A stretch of 64,000 nucleotides of DNA from Macrobrachium rosenbergii (Eukaryota > Arthropoda > Malacostraca > Decapoda > Palaemonidae), in assembly GCF_040412425.1 (NCBI RefSeq), contig NC_089766.1, positions 47,718,797-47,782,796 of the forward strand, in the 5' to 3' direction. Below, in pieces: positions 33,120-44,117 of this stretch. Under the pieces are notes generated by a model, which ran no database searches, was not told the DNA's origin, and saw nothing but the letters and a program-made list of their open reading frames with translations. The translations under genes were made by a program, and so were the position numbers. Numbering within the stretch: position 1 is the stretch's first letter; each line of letters opens with the position of its first letter.

Positions 33120-33745
33120 CGGAAGTTCATTCTCTGTCGCATTTCCCTTATTTACGGCCTAAATGCTTGATTTCCCGCGGCGTATCTGCGTTAATAAGAC
33201 GGCCCGGGACGCCCTCGAGACCACCTCGCCGCAATCAAGGCGGAAGGAGCGGGCGTGAGGGCGTGGGGCGGCGGTGACAGTGGCAGCCACTCAGGAAACG
33301 CCTTTCCACCAAAACAAAAAGGACGCCATCGGCGACTGTGGACCAGCATAAGTGCATTTTATGATTGTCGGGAATATCGGCCCGTTTTAGCCGCTCTGCG
33401 AAGTAAGTTCGACTCCTGGCCGGGCCGTTGGGACGCCCGTCAACGGCCGCAGTGTCCAGGGTGGTTTTTCGGGGCCGATTTTCGGAAATAGGGGGAAATT
33501 GTGCGGGGTCGGGGGCACCCTATGTTGAGTGGAAAGTATCGGGGTCAGTGCTTTCAACGTTCGGGGGAGATCGCGCGTCGCTTTTTTCGGCCTTTTGGCG
33601 GGTTAGACGTCTTGCTGGTGCCGCTCCTCCGCTTTTGAAAAGTGCGTCTCGGGTGACTGCAGTGGATGCAGGACGTCCCGCAGCATATGCAGGCTTGTGG
33701 GAGCCCGCGTTGCCGAATTTGCAGGCTAGCCGTAGGCCAGGACCC
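33120..33745 (+). promoter_or_regulatory. CpG-rich block, candidate promoter / first exon of the zinc-finger gene
   Basis: This is the most GC- and CpG-rich stretch between the two genes (CCCGCGGCGTATCTGCG, GGCGGAAGGAGCGGGCGTGA, TCAACGGCCGCAGTGTCC). A perfect donor sequence GTAAGT occurs at 33403-33408 on the plus strand (CTGCGAA|GTAAGT). The zinc-finger gene 6.6 kb downstream begins its visible exon at a splice acceptor, so an upstream noncoding exon is expected. The link is inference. Open frames across the block have no recognised domain. Confidence 0.4.
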
Positions 33746-34835
33746 GCTCATGTAAATGCCTCTCAAATATATAAATGTTTTCACGTGTAAAGTTTTTATA
33801 TGTATCATTTTTCATTTTATTTGTATATATGCCCGCCATTTTAATGCATTTTCATTTTAATTTATATATATACCATTTTTATGTATCTAATTTTCATTAT
33901 TTTAGGTTTACATATAACATTTTTGCATGTACCATTTCTACATAGAAAAGTTTTGAGCTGCTACTAAGCTCTACCTAAATTTTTCATATAGCATTTTTAT
34001 ATATACATTTTAATATAACTTTTTATATATACCATTTTTATTTTTTATCATTTTATCGAGCGGGTCCTGCTGTAGGCACGCTAGTGGAAATGTGCTCCGT
34101 ACTATTAGCAAATGGTTAATAATATAATAACTACATATTTTTCATCCTCGTCATTAGTCATCATTCACAGATTAGCCATAGGTCTTTTTACCCCTTTTCA
34201 TATGATTTTATATATTTTTAGATTTTTTTTATGAAATTCTTTTTAAACTTCTTTATTTTTAGTTTTCTGTTTAAATCTACTACGGCACCAATAACCTAAG
34301 ATGTGTGACGCCAGTTTTAAGAGACTTAATCGATCAAGCAATCATTTTTAGATTTTTCTATTTAAATCTATTACGGCGTCGATAACCTAAGATGATGTGA
34401 CGGCAGTGTAACAGACATAATCAGTCAATCAATCAGTCTGCGTATTTAAGCCCAAGCCTGTAACTCGTTTCGTACAGTCTGCCCGACCTGCAAATTATAT
34501 TTAAAATAAAATTTTTTTAGCGAGTAGCTTAGTTATGTTGAATATTTTTAGCATGTTAGACCGTTTTAACTGATTAAATTTCAGAAATTGTTTTAGGAAC
34601 TCCATTAATTAATGTTAAGTTGAAGTTTATATCAAATTTTGAAATAACATTTTTTTTAGCAAGTAGCTTAGGTATGTAAAATATTTTTGGATATTAGACT
34701 GCTTAACCAATTAAATTTCAGATGTTTTAGCAACCCCATTAATGAATGTTGAGCCAAAGTTGAGGGGTAGGCTATATAGGGGTCCTGGTCGTTTCGGCCG
34801 TAACGTCCAAATGACTGAAATGTGTGTATATAATA
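33746..34835. other. AT-rich noncoding stretch with local short repeats
   Basis: Contains degenerate local repetition of ATATATACCATTTTTAT-like text at 33790-34060. Two related pieces lie near 34264-34330 and 34350-34420 (TTTAAATCTACTACGGC and TTTAAATCTATTACGGC, then AACCTAAGATG). No gene seen. Confidence 0.5.
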
Positions 34836-34935
34836 CTTTGATCCCCTAGGGGCTAACGACCAAAATGTGTGTATATAATACTTTGATCCCCTAGGGGCTA
34901 GTACTAAACACGGCGTTCCAAGGAGCTTCCGCCAT
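34836..34935. repeat. GGGGCTAGTACTAA repeat, distant copy
   Basis: TACTTTGATCCCCTAGGGGC occurs twice 40 bp apart. The second is followed by TAGTACTAAACACGGCGTTC CAAGGAGCTTCCGCCAT, matching 14548-14900. Confidence 0.72.
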
Positions 34936-35508
34936 GTCCTACGACCTAAAGTTGTGGCGGCCTAGCAGGCTCACGGCCGAAAATAATACGGCCTAATCGT
35001 CCCGAACTCGGCTGTAGTGACCTGCATCATCCTGTCCTTGTTATCAGATTAAATCTAGTTACGTCTGACAAGGCCTGACTTAAGCTGTGACTAGGCTAAC
35101 CTCAGTATTTAATGTTCGCCAAGGGAAGAATTAAATGTTGGTGTATTATTGTGGGAATGACTTGATCACTCTCGTTTTGTTTCTAATTTTAACTTTTTTT
35201 TTTTTATGGGGCAAGCAAAAAGATTTTTTGTTGTTGTGCGGTAATCAAATGGATTTTGCCGAGCTGAGAGTTGCGGCGAGTGCTGTGTTTTCAGTATTTC
35301 CGATGCCATGTTATTTAACCCCTAAAAAACAAATTAGCTGGATTTTTTGTAGTTTTGTTTAGGACTGTATTTTTATACATACCAGACATTAAATTCCCCT
35401 GTCCTAAAATTAAAAAATAAATTACCCCCTCGAAAAATGGTAAAATTTAAAGTTATTTTCGTTTTAAAATCTTATAGATTATGCTAATTATTTTGAAAAC
35501 TTGTAAAT

Positions 35509-35864
35509 ACGGTGAACCCCCCGTATTCGCGGGGGATGCGTCCCACAACCCCCCCGTGAATAGCTAAAATCCGCGAATACTTAGAACCCCTCTAAAAACA
35601 CTTAGAACTGCCCATTTTGATAGCTTAAACCAAGAAAAACCTTGTAAAAATGCTTATACCTGAGTATTTTAATAATTTTATCACAAAAAGTGCATTTATT
35701 CATGAAAATTACATGAAAATACAGTAATTAGTGAATATTTCTCTGTGAAAAATATCGCGAATGAACGAATTTTCTGCGAAAAATGGCTAGATATGTTCCA
35801 CAGAGAAACCCGCGAATGCGTGAGTCCGCGTACCACGAGAACGCGAATACGGGGGGTTTACTGT
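35509..35864 (+). mobile_element. MITE with ACCCCCCGTATTCGCG terminal inverted repeats
   Basis: The left end reads ACGGTGAACCCCCCGTATTC GCG and the right end is the complement of ACAGTAAACCCCCCGTATTC GCG. The interior is AT-rich, with second copies of GCGAATACTTAG and related text. 356 bp, noncoding. A clear target-site duplication is not visible. Confidence 0.8.
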
Positions 35865-36469
35865 GCGTCTTTCCAACTGAACCTTGAGTTACTGTATTAT
35901 TGAAAATGCTGAATTAAATATGAGCGAGCTGTACTTCTATTTTGTCCTAATTCACCGTCGTCTGTCAGCGTAAATCATGGGCAATACGCAAAAGCAACTT
36001 CTATTGAGTGATAACAATCGTGCCTTAAAGAACTTGGCATGGTTAGCTGTGCTTTTAACACCAGTTTCATTACAAATGGTGACGTCTGAGGTGGTTGGCG
36101 TTTTATTACTTACTCAGGAAATATTCAAATTTGTTTTGTCATTTTGAAAGATAGGTTTTGGTATGAAGGAATATGACGGATAATTTACATGCAACAATGT
36201 GTTCATTAACTGTGAAAAGTGGGGTTGATGTCAGCTAAGTAGGGTTAAGTGGCAACCTTGCAACTTGCAGCTAAATAGTTAGGAACAAAGTACTTGGGAG
36301 AATACCTTTGGTACAGCAGCCCTTACTATACAAAGGTATGAAAACTCAAAGACATTAAATAAAAACTTAAGATATCTGTGTATTCAAAAAGTCATGACAT
36401 GGAAGAAACTGATACATTAATGTGTCCCACCGGGATGGATCAAATGAGCTCTAGTTGTAGTTCTTCAAA

Positions 36470-36716
36470 ACGGGTAAAAAATGTGCTGAAGTTTCTCTGG
36501 CGCAGTCGAGTTTTCTATACAGCCGCTACAGCGTATAATCAAGGCCACCGAAAATAGATCTATCTTTCGGTTGTCTCGTTATCAACATACCAATTCGCAG
36601 CTCGCTAGCCATCAGTAGTTTTTAAGATCCGAGGGCGGACAGAAAAAGTGCCGAGAGAAAAAAGTGCGGACGGACAGACAAAGCCGGCACAATAGCTTTC
36701 TTTACAGAAAACTAAA
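36470..36716 (-). mobile_element. Palindromic-core repeat element, copy E (internally deleted)
   Basis: The reverse-oriented right end (GCTGAAGTTTCTCTGGCGCA, the CCACCGAAAATAGATCTATC hairpin) is joined to one arm only of the palindrome (TTCGCAGCTCGCTAGCC). It then continues to GGCGGACAGAAAAAGTGCCG and the CTTTCTTTACAGAAAACTA end. One arm of the palindrome is gone. Confidence 0.82.
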
Positions 36717-36975
36717 AGCTAAATCTGGCTGAAAATGAACAGGACATGGTGTGTAGTCACCTTTATACAGCTGTTGTTTACTCTTGTAAAATTGTTTAGT
36801 AATATTTCCGAAATGAAGTGACTTGCAAAGCCAGGAGTTTGAAATACCATGTTGTTCTGTTCAGGGTTATAAATTCCAATTGATATACTGTTCAATCTGG
36901 GCCATTCATGTGTGCATTGTTACGGAAAGCTGCTTTTTTTGAGCATGTGGTTGTAGCTATAAGTGGCGAGGATTA

Positions 36976-37070
36976 CGGTAAAACCTCGTTAATCCAAACC
37001 CTATCGGACCAGAATCCCAGGTAATCCAAACAGATTCTGAATCTGCAGATGTTTAAGTTGGATTTCACTG
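36976..37070 (+). mobile_element. Half of a Tigger/pogo-like MITE
   Basis: ACGGTAAAACCTCGTTAATC CAAACC resembles the terminal inverted repeats of pogo-family (Tigger) DNA transposons. No matching right end was found nearby. Confidence 0.4.
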
Positions 37071-37304
37071 CAGCTACCAAAAAAAGTATGGTGTGCAATA
37101 TGAAATAAATGACTTTCAGCATACGAACGTTGAGGATTATCTATACATATGAAAATACTATTTACAGGCATATTATGTGAATAAAATTACTCTATTATAA
37201 AAGTTCAGGTAGGCTAAGAAGAGTAAAAGGTTAACTCATGCATTCTTAATTGCTAAACCAAGCCCAAAATATGGTATACTTGTTAACAGCTCTTAAAAAA
37301 AAAT

Positions 37305-37440
37305 CGTACAATATGAAGGCATGCGTAGCCCTCTCATCACAAAGGAGATGCGTTCCGGACGGCCGTTTGTGTTTCGAATTGTTTGTAAGTTTTGGTTACT
37401 GTACTCTTCTTGCCTATTTAAGTAAAGTATGATATAAAAT
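37305..37440 (+). repeat. Interspersed repeat shared with 62.26 kb
   Basis: AAAGGAGATGCGTTCCGGAC, GAATTGTTTGTAAG, GGTTACTGTACTCTTCTTGC and ATGATATAAAATCAATA all match the segment at 62262-62372. Both copies are noncoding. Confidence 0.72.
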
Positions 37441-37926
37441 CAATAAATTAATAAGAACTTAATAGATAAAATGTATGAAAATGCAAGAAGCATAGTATTA
37501 GGGTGGTAATGCATTGCATTTTCGCTTGAATTTGACAAGTTTAGTGGGACTGGAAAGGTTTCCATTTTGATACAGATTGCTTGCCTGGTGACCTACTGCC
37601 GTTTATTTGCTTGTGTAGATGGTAAAAACAGTAAAAAAAAGAAATTTAACATGTAAATTTCTTTTGTTGTAGGGGTCATTGAATAATACTCGTAATTTCT
37701 GTGAGAAAGTCTGGATTATATCAAGGTGAGGTTAAAAAAGCCATTGATTAATACTTCAACTTTTTCCTTACAGTTGTCATGTGGCATTATTCACTTGTTT
37801 CCAGTTTCTGTGCTGAAGTGCATTTTATTATTTACTTTTTTGAAATGCTCTTTGCTGGAAGACAGTAAAACCTCAAAGATAAAGATTCTTTAGTTGGATC
37901 AGGCTATGAAGTAATTGATGCTCAGT

Positions 37927-38278
37927 ACAGGCAGTCCCCAGTTTACGAAGGGGGTTCAGTTCTTACGCCGCGTCGTAAACCGAAAAATTGTCGACAATCG
38001 TCAAAAATCCTAAGAAAACCTTACTTTTAATGCTCTGGGTGTATTGAAAACGATGTAAACTGCATTTTTATAGAGTTTTTCATAAAAAAAAACTCAAAAT
38101 TTTGATTATTCTGCCGTTTTGGAGCCATATTTCTTCCATCAGATCGGCATACGACGCGTCGTAACCCTGGAACATGCGTCGTAAACCGGGAAATAATTTC
38201 TGAAGAATATATCTGAAAAGCGTCGTAACCTCAGAACGTCGCAAGGCCGGACCCGTCGTAAACCGGGGACTGCCTGTG
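37927..38278 (+). mobile_element. MITE with ACAGGCAGTCCCCGGTTTACG terminal inverted repeats
   Basis: The left end is ACAGGCAGTCCCCAGTTTAC and the right end is the complement of ACAGGCAGTCCCCGGTTTAC. It is 352 bp, with GTCGTAAACCG and CGTCGTAACC repeated inside. No transposase. Confidence 0.85.
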
Positions 38279-38860
38279 TTTGAAAACGGGGAAGTTGCAC
38301 GGTGATTCTAGCGATGTTGGAGAAGACGCATCAGGTCAGCCAACCTCATAACTTAGGGACAGCAGTGGGGATGAAGTAAAGATAACATTATAGTCCTTGC
38401 TTCCTTGAATTCTGTAGGCTTTTTAGACAGAGTGTGCATTAGCCGGGTGAATTGCAATGTTAGGCTGAGGTTTAGGCAGGCTAGCCTAGGCTAGGGGTCA
38501 CTCCATTCCCCTGTAAGGGTTGCGCCCTCACCTCCTTTCTGATGGTATGAGGGAGTCTCTCGGAGAGCTTACTGTATTAAGTCCTATGCGTCGCTTTGAT
38601 GGATGCTCGTGCATATTAATATTTTCATGAATTTCCTTTGTCGTGTGTGTTTATGATAAGATGGAGATGTGTTGTTTTGACACCATACAACTGATTAGAA
38701 TACTAACTTACCAAGAATTAACTTGGTTGGAATTCATAATGGCCTTCTGGTATTATACAGTAATCAAAGCATATTTAAAACTTTTGTATGCTATGAAATA
38801 AAGTTTAATAACTTTATAGTTCTTAGTTTTGGATACAGAATCTTCATTTCACTTTTAGGT

Positions 38861-39145
38861 TCTTCTGTCCGCCCTCAGATCTTTAAAACTGCTGAGGCTA
38901 GAGGGCTGCAAATTGGTATGTTGATCATCCATCCTCCAGTCATCAAACATATCAAATTGCAGCCCTCTAGCCTCAGTAGCTTTAATTTTTTTTAAGGTTA
39001 AAGTTAGTCGTGATCGTGCAGCTGGCGCCACTGTAGGTGCCAACAACAGGCCACCACTGGGCTGTGGCTGAAAGTTTCATATGGCATTATACACTGTACA
39101 GAAAACTCAGTTGTGCCGAAGTTTCTTCGGCACATTTTTCACTTG
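38861..39145 (+). mobile_element. Palindromic-core repeat element, copy F (left end missing)
   Basis: Starts at TCTTCTGTCCGCCCTCAGAT. The palindrome lies at about 38887-38980, then GTTAAAGTTAGTCGTGATCG and GTACAGAAAACTCAGTTGTG CCGAAG...CTTCGGCAC. The CCACCGAAA hairpin is deleted. Confidence 0.84.
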
Positions 39146-39365
39146 TTTTATTTTGTATTTAAACAATCCTTTAGTAATAGTTGGAGGAGGTTCTGTGATT
39201 TTCTTGTTAACTGTAAAAAAGACTGCATGTTGTAGCTTCTGTTACAGGAGTAATATATATTGTAAGATGGACACGCAAAGATGATTAGATTTGCCCTGTT
39301 TAGTGGTGAATACTTGACAGTACAGATGGATAAAAATGGAATTTGTTCTGTGAAGTTATGCTAAA

Positions 39366-39692
39366 GTGGTCCACCCGCCTATTTGCGGTTCCGGATTTGC
39401 GGCTTCACCTATTTTGTGGATTTCTCTGAAAATTTGCTTATTCGCAGTATTTTTCATAGAGAAATAAGTATTCACAAATAACTGTGTTTTCAGATTTTCG
39501 TGACTAGATGCACTTTTTGTGATAAAACTGTTAAAATATTCAGGTAGAAGGATTTTTAGAGGTTTTTTTGGTGTTTTGAACTATCAAAATAGGCAGTTAT
39601 AAGCATTTTTCAAGGGGTTTGTAAGTATTTGCGGATTTAGCTGTTCGTGGGGCGCAGTGGTACGCATCCCCCGCAAATACCAGGGGTCGACC
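39366..39692 (-). mobile_element. MITE related to the element at 35.5 kb, reverse orientation
   Basis: GGTCCACCCGCCTATTTGCG at one end and CGCATCCCCCGCAAATACCA GGGGTCGACC at the other. Interior blocks (AAGTATTTGCGGATTTAGCT) are the reverse complement of the 35509 copy. It is more diverged than that copy. Confidence 0.72.
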
Positions 39693-40017
39693 GTATACAT
39701 TTATTATGTACAATAGAAATATACTAGATATTGAAATGAATCATCGATGTATGTTCCATTGGGTTTCTTAGCGATTTTGCATTGGTAGAAGTATTAAGGG
39801 TCTTGTTTTTTCAATGCACCTCTCATGAATTTTTCCTGTTCACAGTGTCTGAAATAGAGGTTTAGCCATGGTAGAAGTGAAGATTCTTTAGGAAGATTTT
39901 GAAGGAACTTGCAAATTATTCTATTGTAGTGTACAATTTGTGTAAAATTACTTAATCTTAGTGGGTTACGTTGACTTGGCGAGTTGTCTTTACTGAAACG
40001 TTTTCTTCAATTTCCAG

Positions 40018-40151
40018 AACCCCAAGAGATCGCGACAAAATGAACCCGTCTCTCCAACTCATTTGTTTGTCAAGCAGTTCGCCAGCGTTACTGATCAAGT
40101 GAGTCGTTACGTCGGTTCTTCGAAGGTGCCTCGTCCCCTACTGTCTCCGCC
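40018..40151 (+). other. 5' UTR part of the zinc-finger exon, after a splice acceptor
   Basis: CTTCAATTTCCAG| ends at 40017, a good acceptor. The reading frame of the protein has an in-frame TGA at 40092-40094, so coding cannot extend further upstream. An upstream noncoding exon is therefore expected. Confidence 0.7.
40040..40102 (+). promoter_or_regulatory. Short upstream ORF in the zinc-finger 5' UTR
   Basis: ATG at 40040 in good context (AAAATGA) opens a 20-codon frame that ends TGA at 40100-40102. It is out of frame with, and ends 49 nt before, the main ATG. Such uORFs commonly reduce translation of the main frame; whether this one does is not shown. Confidence 0.5.
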
Positions 40152-41957
40152 ATGGACGCAACACAGCAGACGCAAACGCAGCCCCAACCGCAGCAGCAGC
40201 CTCAGGTACAGCAAGGAACAGCCCAGGCCCAACAGCAGCAGGTCCAGCCCCAACTCGAGCCCGTGCAGGTGCAGGCGCAGACCCAGACGCAGGTCCAAGT
40301 CCAGGCCCACGCCCAGTTCATCCAGAAGGGGTCGCCCGTCCAGATGACGGTGCCGGTGGTCCAGCTGCAGGTGCCCGTCACCCAGGCCACGGTCGAGCTG
40401 CCCCAGCCCGTGGCGGCGCAGATCGGCATGTGGATCCAGGCGACGGAGAAGCCGTACGAGTGCGAGGAGTGCGGGAGGCGCTTCGCCCAGGAGAGCCACC
40501 TGAACAACCACATCGTCTGGCACCGCAAGGAGAAGCGCTTCGAGTGCGAGATGTGCAACAAGCGCTTCACCATGGAGAGCCACCTGGACAGCCACATGGT
40601 CGTGCACAGCGCCGAGAAGAACTTCAAGTGCGAGATGTGCGACAAGTGCTTCATCATGGAGAGCCACCTGAACGGCCACAAGCTGGTCCACGCCCAGGAC
40701 AAGAAGTTCGAGTGCGAGCTGTGCGACAAGAGGTTCACGATGGAGCAGCACCTCCGGAGCCACATGCTCGTGCACATCAAGGAGAAGAAGTTCATGTGCA
40801 TGAAGTGCGGCAAGCGGTTTGCCCAGCGGAGCCACCTCAACAGCCACATGCACTCGCACAACGTCGAGAAGCGCTTCGAGTGCGCCGCGTGCGGCAAGCG
40901 CTTCGCCCTGGAGAGCCACCTCAACAGCCACAGCGTCATCCACACCATGGAGAAGCGCTTCGAGTGCCCCACGTGCAGCAAGCGCTTCTTCACCGAGGTC
41001 CACATGAACGCGCACGTGCACGTGCACAGCGTCGAGAAGAAGTTCGAGTGCGGCATCTGCGGCAAGCGCTTCACCATGGAGAGCCACCTGGGCAGCCACA
41101 TGGTCGTCCACAGCGAAAAAAAATTTGAGTGCGAGGTCTGTGGCAAGCGGTACACACGGATAGCCCACCTGAACAGCCACAGGTTCGTGCACAGTGAGGA
41201 GAAGCGTTACGAGTGTGGCGTGTGTCGGAAGCGGTTCTCCCAGAAGAGCCACCTGAGCAGCCACATGGTGGTGCACACGGAGGAGAAGCGGTTCGAGTGC
41301 GAGGAGTGCGGGAAACGGTTCAACCAGGAGATCCACCTGAACAGTCACATGTACGTCCACAGTGCCGAGAGGAAGTTCGAGCACCAGGAGTGGAGCAGGA
41401 TCGCGCAGGTCAACCACATCAACGGGCACAAGTTCGTGCACGCCGACATGAAGAGGTTCGAGTGCGAGGAGTGCGGGAAGCGCTTCTCCATGGAGAGCCA
41501 CTTGAACAGTCACAAGTTTGTCCACACCCAGGAGAAAAGCTACGCCTGCGAGGAGTGCGGCAAGAGGTTTAGGCAGGAGAGCCACCTCAACAGCCACAGG
41601 TTCGTTCACAGTGAGAAGAAACGATTCGAGTGCCCGGACTGCGGGAAGCGGTTCACGCAGGAAAGCCACCTCAATAGCCATAGATTTGTACATAGTGAGA
41701 GAAAGGGCATTGCCTACGAGGAATACCTGAAACAGCAAGCCATACCGGTCGTGCCTCAAAAAACCACAGTACAGATACCGGTCGTGCCTCAAAAAAGTAC
41801 AGTTAACGGCCACAGCAGCCAAGTGCAGGTGCCCGTCGTCGCGGGCGACAAAAAGCCCGAGCACAACGAGGGCGTGAGACATTTTGGCCAGCAGACGTAC
41901 CAGCCATCCTATGCCTATGCCCAGTGGGAGCAGGTGCGACCCCTGTGGCCGTTGTAG
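40152..41957 (+). CDS. C2H2 zinc-finger protein, 15-finger array, Q-rich N-terminus
   Basis: 601 aa in one exon. The start is CCGCCATGG, a full Kozak match, with an in-frame stop 58 nt upstream. Residues 1-60 are Gln-rich (QTQTQPQPQQQPQ) and could be an activation or interaction region. Fingers run from about 102 to 518 with a 28-residue period. Fourteen keep C-x2-C-x12-H-x3-H or a very close form. The twelfth (FEHQEWSRIAQVNHINGHKF) has lost both cysteines and one residue. Most fingers share the helix core ESHLNSH, so contact positions are nearly the same throughout. Linkers are of HSxEKxFEC type, not the usual TGEKPY. The tail carries two IPVVPQK repeats. No KRAB, ZAD, BTB or SCAN domain is present. 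Likely a nuclear DNA- or RNA-binding protein, but the family member is not recognised. High GC at third positions makes the antisense strand open too; that is a shadow. Confidence 0.95.
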   Translation: MDATQQTQTQPQPQQQPQVQQGTAQAQQQQVQPQLEPVQVQAQTQTQVQVQAHAQFIQKGSPVQMTVPVVQLQVPVTQATVELPQPVAAQIGMWIQATEKPYECEECGRRFAQESHLNNHIVWHRKEKRFECEMCNKRFTMESHLDSHMVVHSAEKNFKCEMCDKCFIMESHLNGHKLVHAQDKKFECELCDKRFTMEQHLRSHMLVHIKEKKFMCMKCGKRFAQRSHLNSHMHSHNVEKRFECAACGKRFALESHLNSHSVIHTMEKRFECPTCSKRFFTEVHMNAHVHVHSVEKKFECGICGKRFTMESHLGSHMVVHSEKKFECEVCGKRYTRIAHLNSHRFVHSEEKRYECGVCRKRFSQKSHLSSHMVVHTEEKRFECEECGKRFNQEIHLNSHMYVHSAERKFEHQEWSRIAQVNHINGHKFVHADMKRFECEECGKRFSMESHLNSHKFVHTQEKSYACEECGKRFRQESHLNSHRFVHSEKKRFECPDCGKRFTQESHLNSHRFVHSERKGIAYEEYLKQQAIPVVPQKTTVQIPVVPQKSTVNGHSSQVQVPVVAGDKKPEHNEGVRHFGQQTYQPSYAYAQWEQVRPLWPL

Positions 41958-42953
41958 TCGAATGTCACTTTAGTTTTGTATGAAAAGTGATCTGTACACA
42001 GTTAGTGGTAGCTTCAATTAGCCATATACAATTGCTAATGCTAATTGTTCCGCGCCCTCCGCGGGCACCGTATGATCCTAGATTTGTAATTGTGACTTAA
42101 CCTATTTACTATAGGTCCATGCTATTTTTAGTAGTAATGCTTGTTTAGTTTTTTCCTTGGGGGGTGGGGGAGGGGGGGGTCGGGTGGGTGAATGTGGGAC
42201 AGATATTTTTTTTTTTTTTTTTTTTTAGATGGTATGGGAAATAATGTAATACAGTATTTTAAATAGGAAAATTTCACCTCTCAAAATTTCATATCTTCAA
42301 CCTCTGTTTTGCAAACAATTTTTATTTTTTTCAATCTCAGAATTCTTTGTATATTATTGTTCTGAGTTATTGTATTGTTTTATCCGCGCAGGATAAACGG
42401 TAACATTTCCTTATGCAAGCACGTCAGGTAATGAATGGAAGTACCAGCGTTTCTCCAGTGTATTTACCCTGCAGTTTCTTGACTACAATGTCTGTGTAAG
42501 TCGTTTTGTAGGAAAATGAGAAGAGGTGGGAGGTCTGTTCAGGATAATGGTTTGCTTCGTAACGTTGTTAAGTAATGAAGGCGTCACTTCGTGTTTTTGT
42601 TGAAATGGGAAGTGGCCCGCCAGTGATATTGCATTTCATAATAGTTTTTCGTTCGGTTGCATGTGGGTTTGTTTGCTTGTAGAAATGGAAGGAACATGGA
42701 AAGCAAATGTCGGCGACACAAATTACATGAGAGAGGCACTGTATGTGATTTTGTAAGTTTTTGTGATAGGGAAGAATTCCTGTCTATGTTTCTGCACTGA
42801 GTTTGCAGTGGAACCTTGCAATGGCCTGCGACAAAGCGTCAACTCATTGGAAAATCTTTATGGCCTGCATGAAGAGTTACTAATATCTCATTTGTTGGGA
42901 ATTGATTACTTTTTTAATTTAAAAACCTGAAATTTTAGATTTTAAGAATATTT
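41958..42953 (+). other. Candidate 3' UTR of the zinc-finger gene
   Basis: Follows the TAG stop. Contains a G-run (GGGGGAGGGGGGGG) near 42160-42180 and a T-run at 42207-42227. No AATAAA is close to the stop, so the 3' UTR may be long. Confidence 0.4.
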
Positions 42954-42985
42954 AATTATTATTATTATTATTATTTATTATTATA

Positions 42986-43021
<36 letters not shown>

Positions 43022-43085
43022 TAGATGAAACCCATTCATGTGGAACACGCCCACCAAAGGGGCCACTGACTTCAAACTTATTAAA
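42954..43085 (-). mobile_element. LINE 3' end fragment with (ATT)n tail
   Basis: (ATT)n at 42954-43018, then GTAGATGAAACCCATTCATG and CCACCAAAGGGGCCACTGAC, the complement of the LINE tail. Only about 65 bp of LINE sequence remains. Confidence 0.8.
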
Positions 43086-44117
43086 AAAGAAAAAAGAGCA
43101 TTAATAAATAGATAGAAATGTACAGTATTAATAAATTCGTAGCTTTTTTGTGGCACCCATAAGAACATAATTGAAATAACTCATTGACTTTCTGGTCTGT
43201 GTGAATATGGAGCAGATAAAATTTTAACCATAAACTAACTGGACAAACTTTGCCTCTAAGCATTCTCATGCGCGTAGACGGCCATACTCGCAGTCTTGTA
43301 CGTGATTCTGCCGTTTTCACTTTCTTTAGACGAGCGCTGTTTACAAGAGTGAATTAAGAACCTTGACAGTATGAACTACTGACTTGTAAATCATTTCAGT
43401 AACGTGTAGTCTTGTTTGAGTTCTTAGATTGGTAACCTTTTCTTAAAAATCATAATTCAGTTTGTTAATCCACGGAGGTCTTTTTTCCGTTTCATGTACA
43501 TCGTCAGTCTTTTAAATTGTACCTGTTAGATTTGTAGGATGAGTTTTTAATGTAGTGTGTTATTGCCAGTGACGATACTTGGCCGTTGATCTGAAATGGC
43601 ACATTAAAGGTGGCTGACAAACCTCTATGAAATGGCCTTTGGCAAATTTTTTACATGCTTGGGAACTCCAGGTTTAATTGTATTTTCAGCTTGTCAGTCT
43701 ATGTGTGTGCCAATTTTTTTATTTTATTTTAAATTCGTATTAATTTAGTTTTCATCTTTACTGTTTCCGCACTTGGTATTTGTGATGTTTAACAAGAACA
43801 ATTCATACGTATATACTTATTTGTACAGCAAGACTAGACTCCTTTATCCTGAGAACACCAGGTTGTGATCAAATATCTTTCGATTAATCCAGATTGTTCT
43901 GGTTATAACGGAGAAAGAGGTGAAGCCCACATGATAAGTAGCCAGTAGAATTCTAACCATTATTTGTGAAGAGGTAGGCGGTTTGGATGGCCAGCAGCGA
44001 TCTTATTAGACCTCCATACACTTTCAAGAATTGGAACAGGGCAGGAGCAATTGAACGATAAAATTATTTATCAGTAGTAAGCTAGGTTTCATAACAGTTG
44101 TGATAGATTGATCTCTT
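43086..44117. other. Noncoding stretch
   Basis: No exon or repeat family recognised. Confidence 0.5.

Noticed and set aside
40107..41882. 591-codon open frame on the minus strand across the zinc-finger exon
   Set aside because: It is the antisense of the repeated, GC-rich finger codons. Its protein is low-complexity Leu/Val/Ala with no domain, while the plus strand has perfect C2H2 fingers and a Kozak start.
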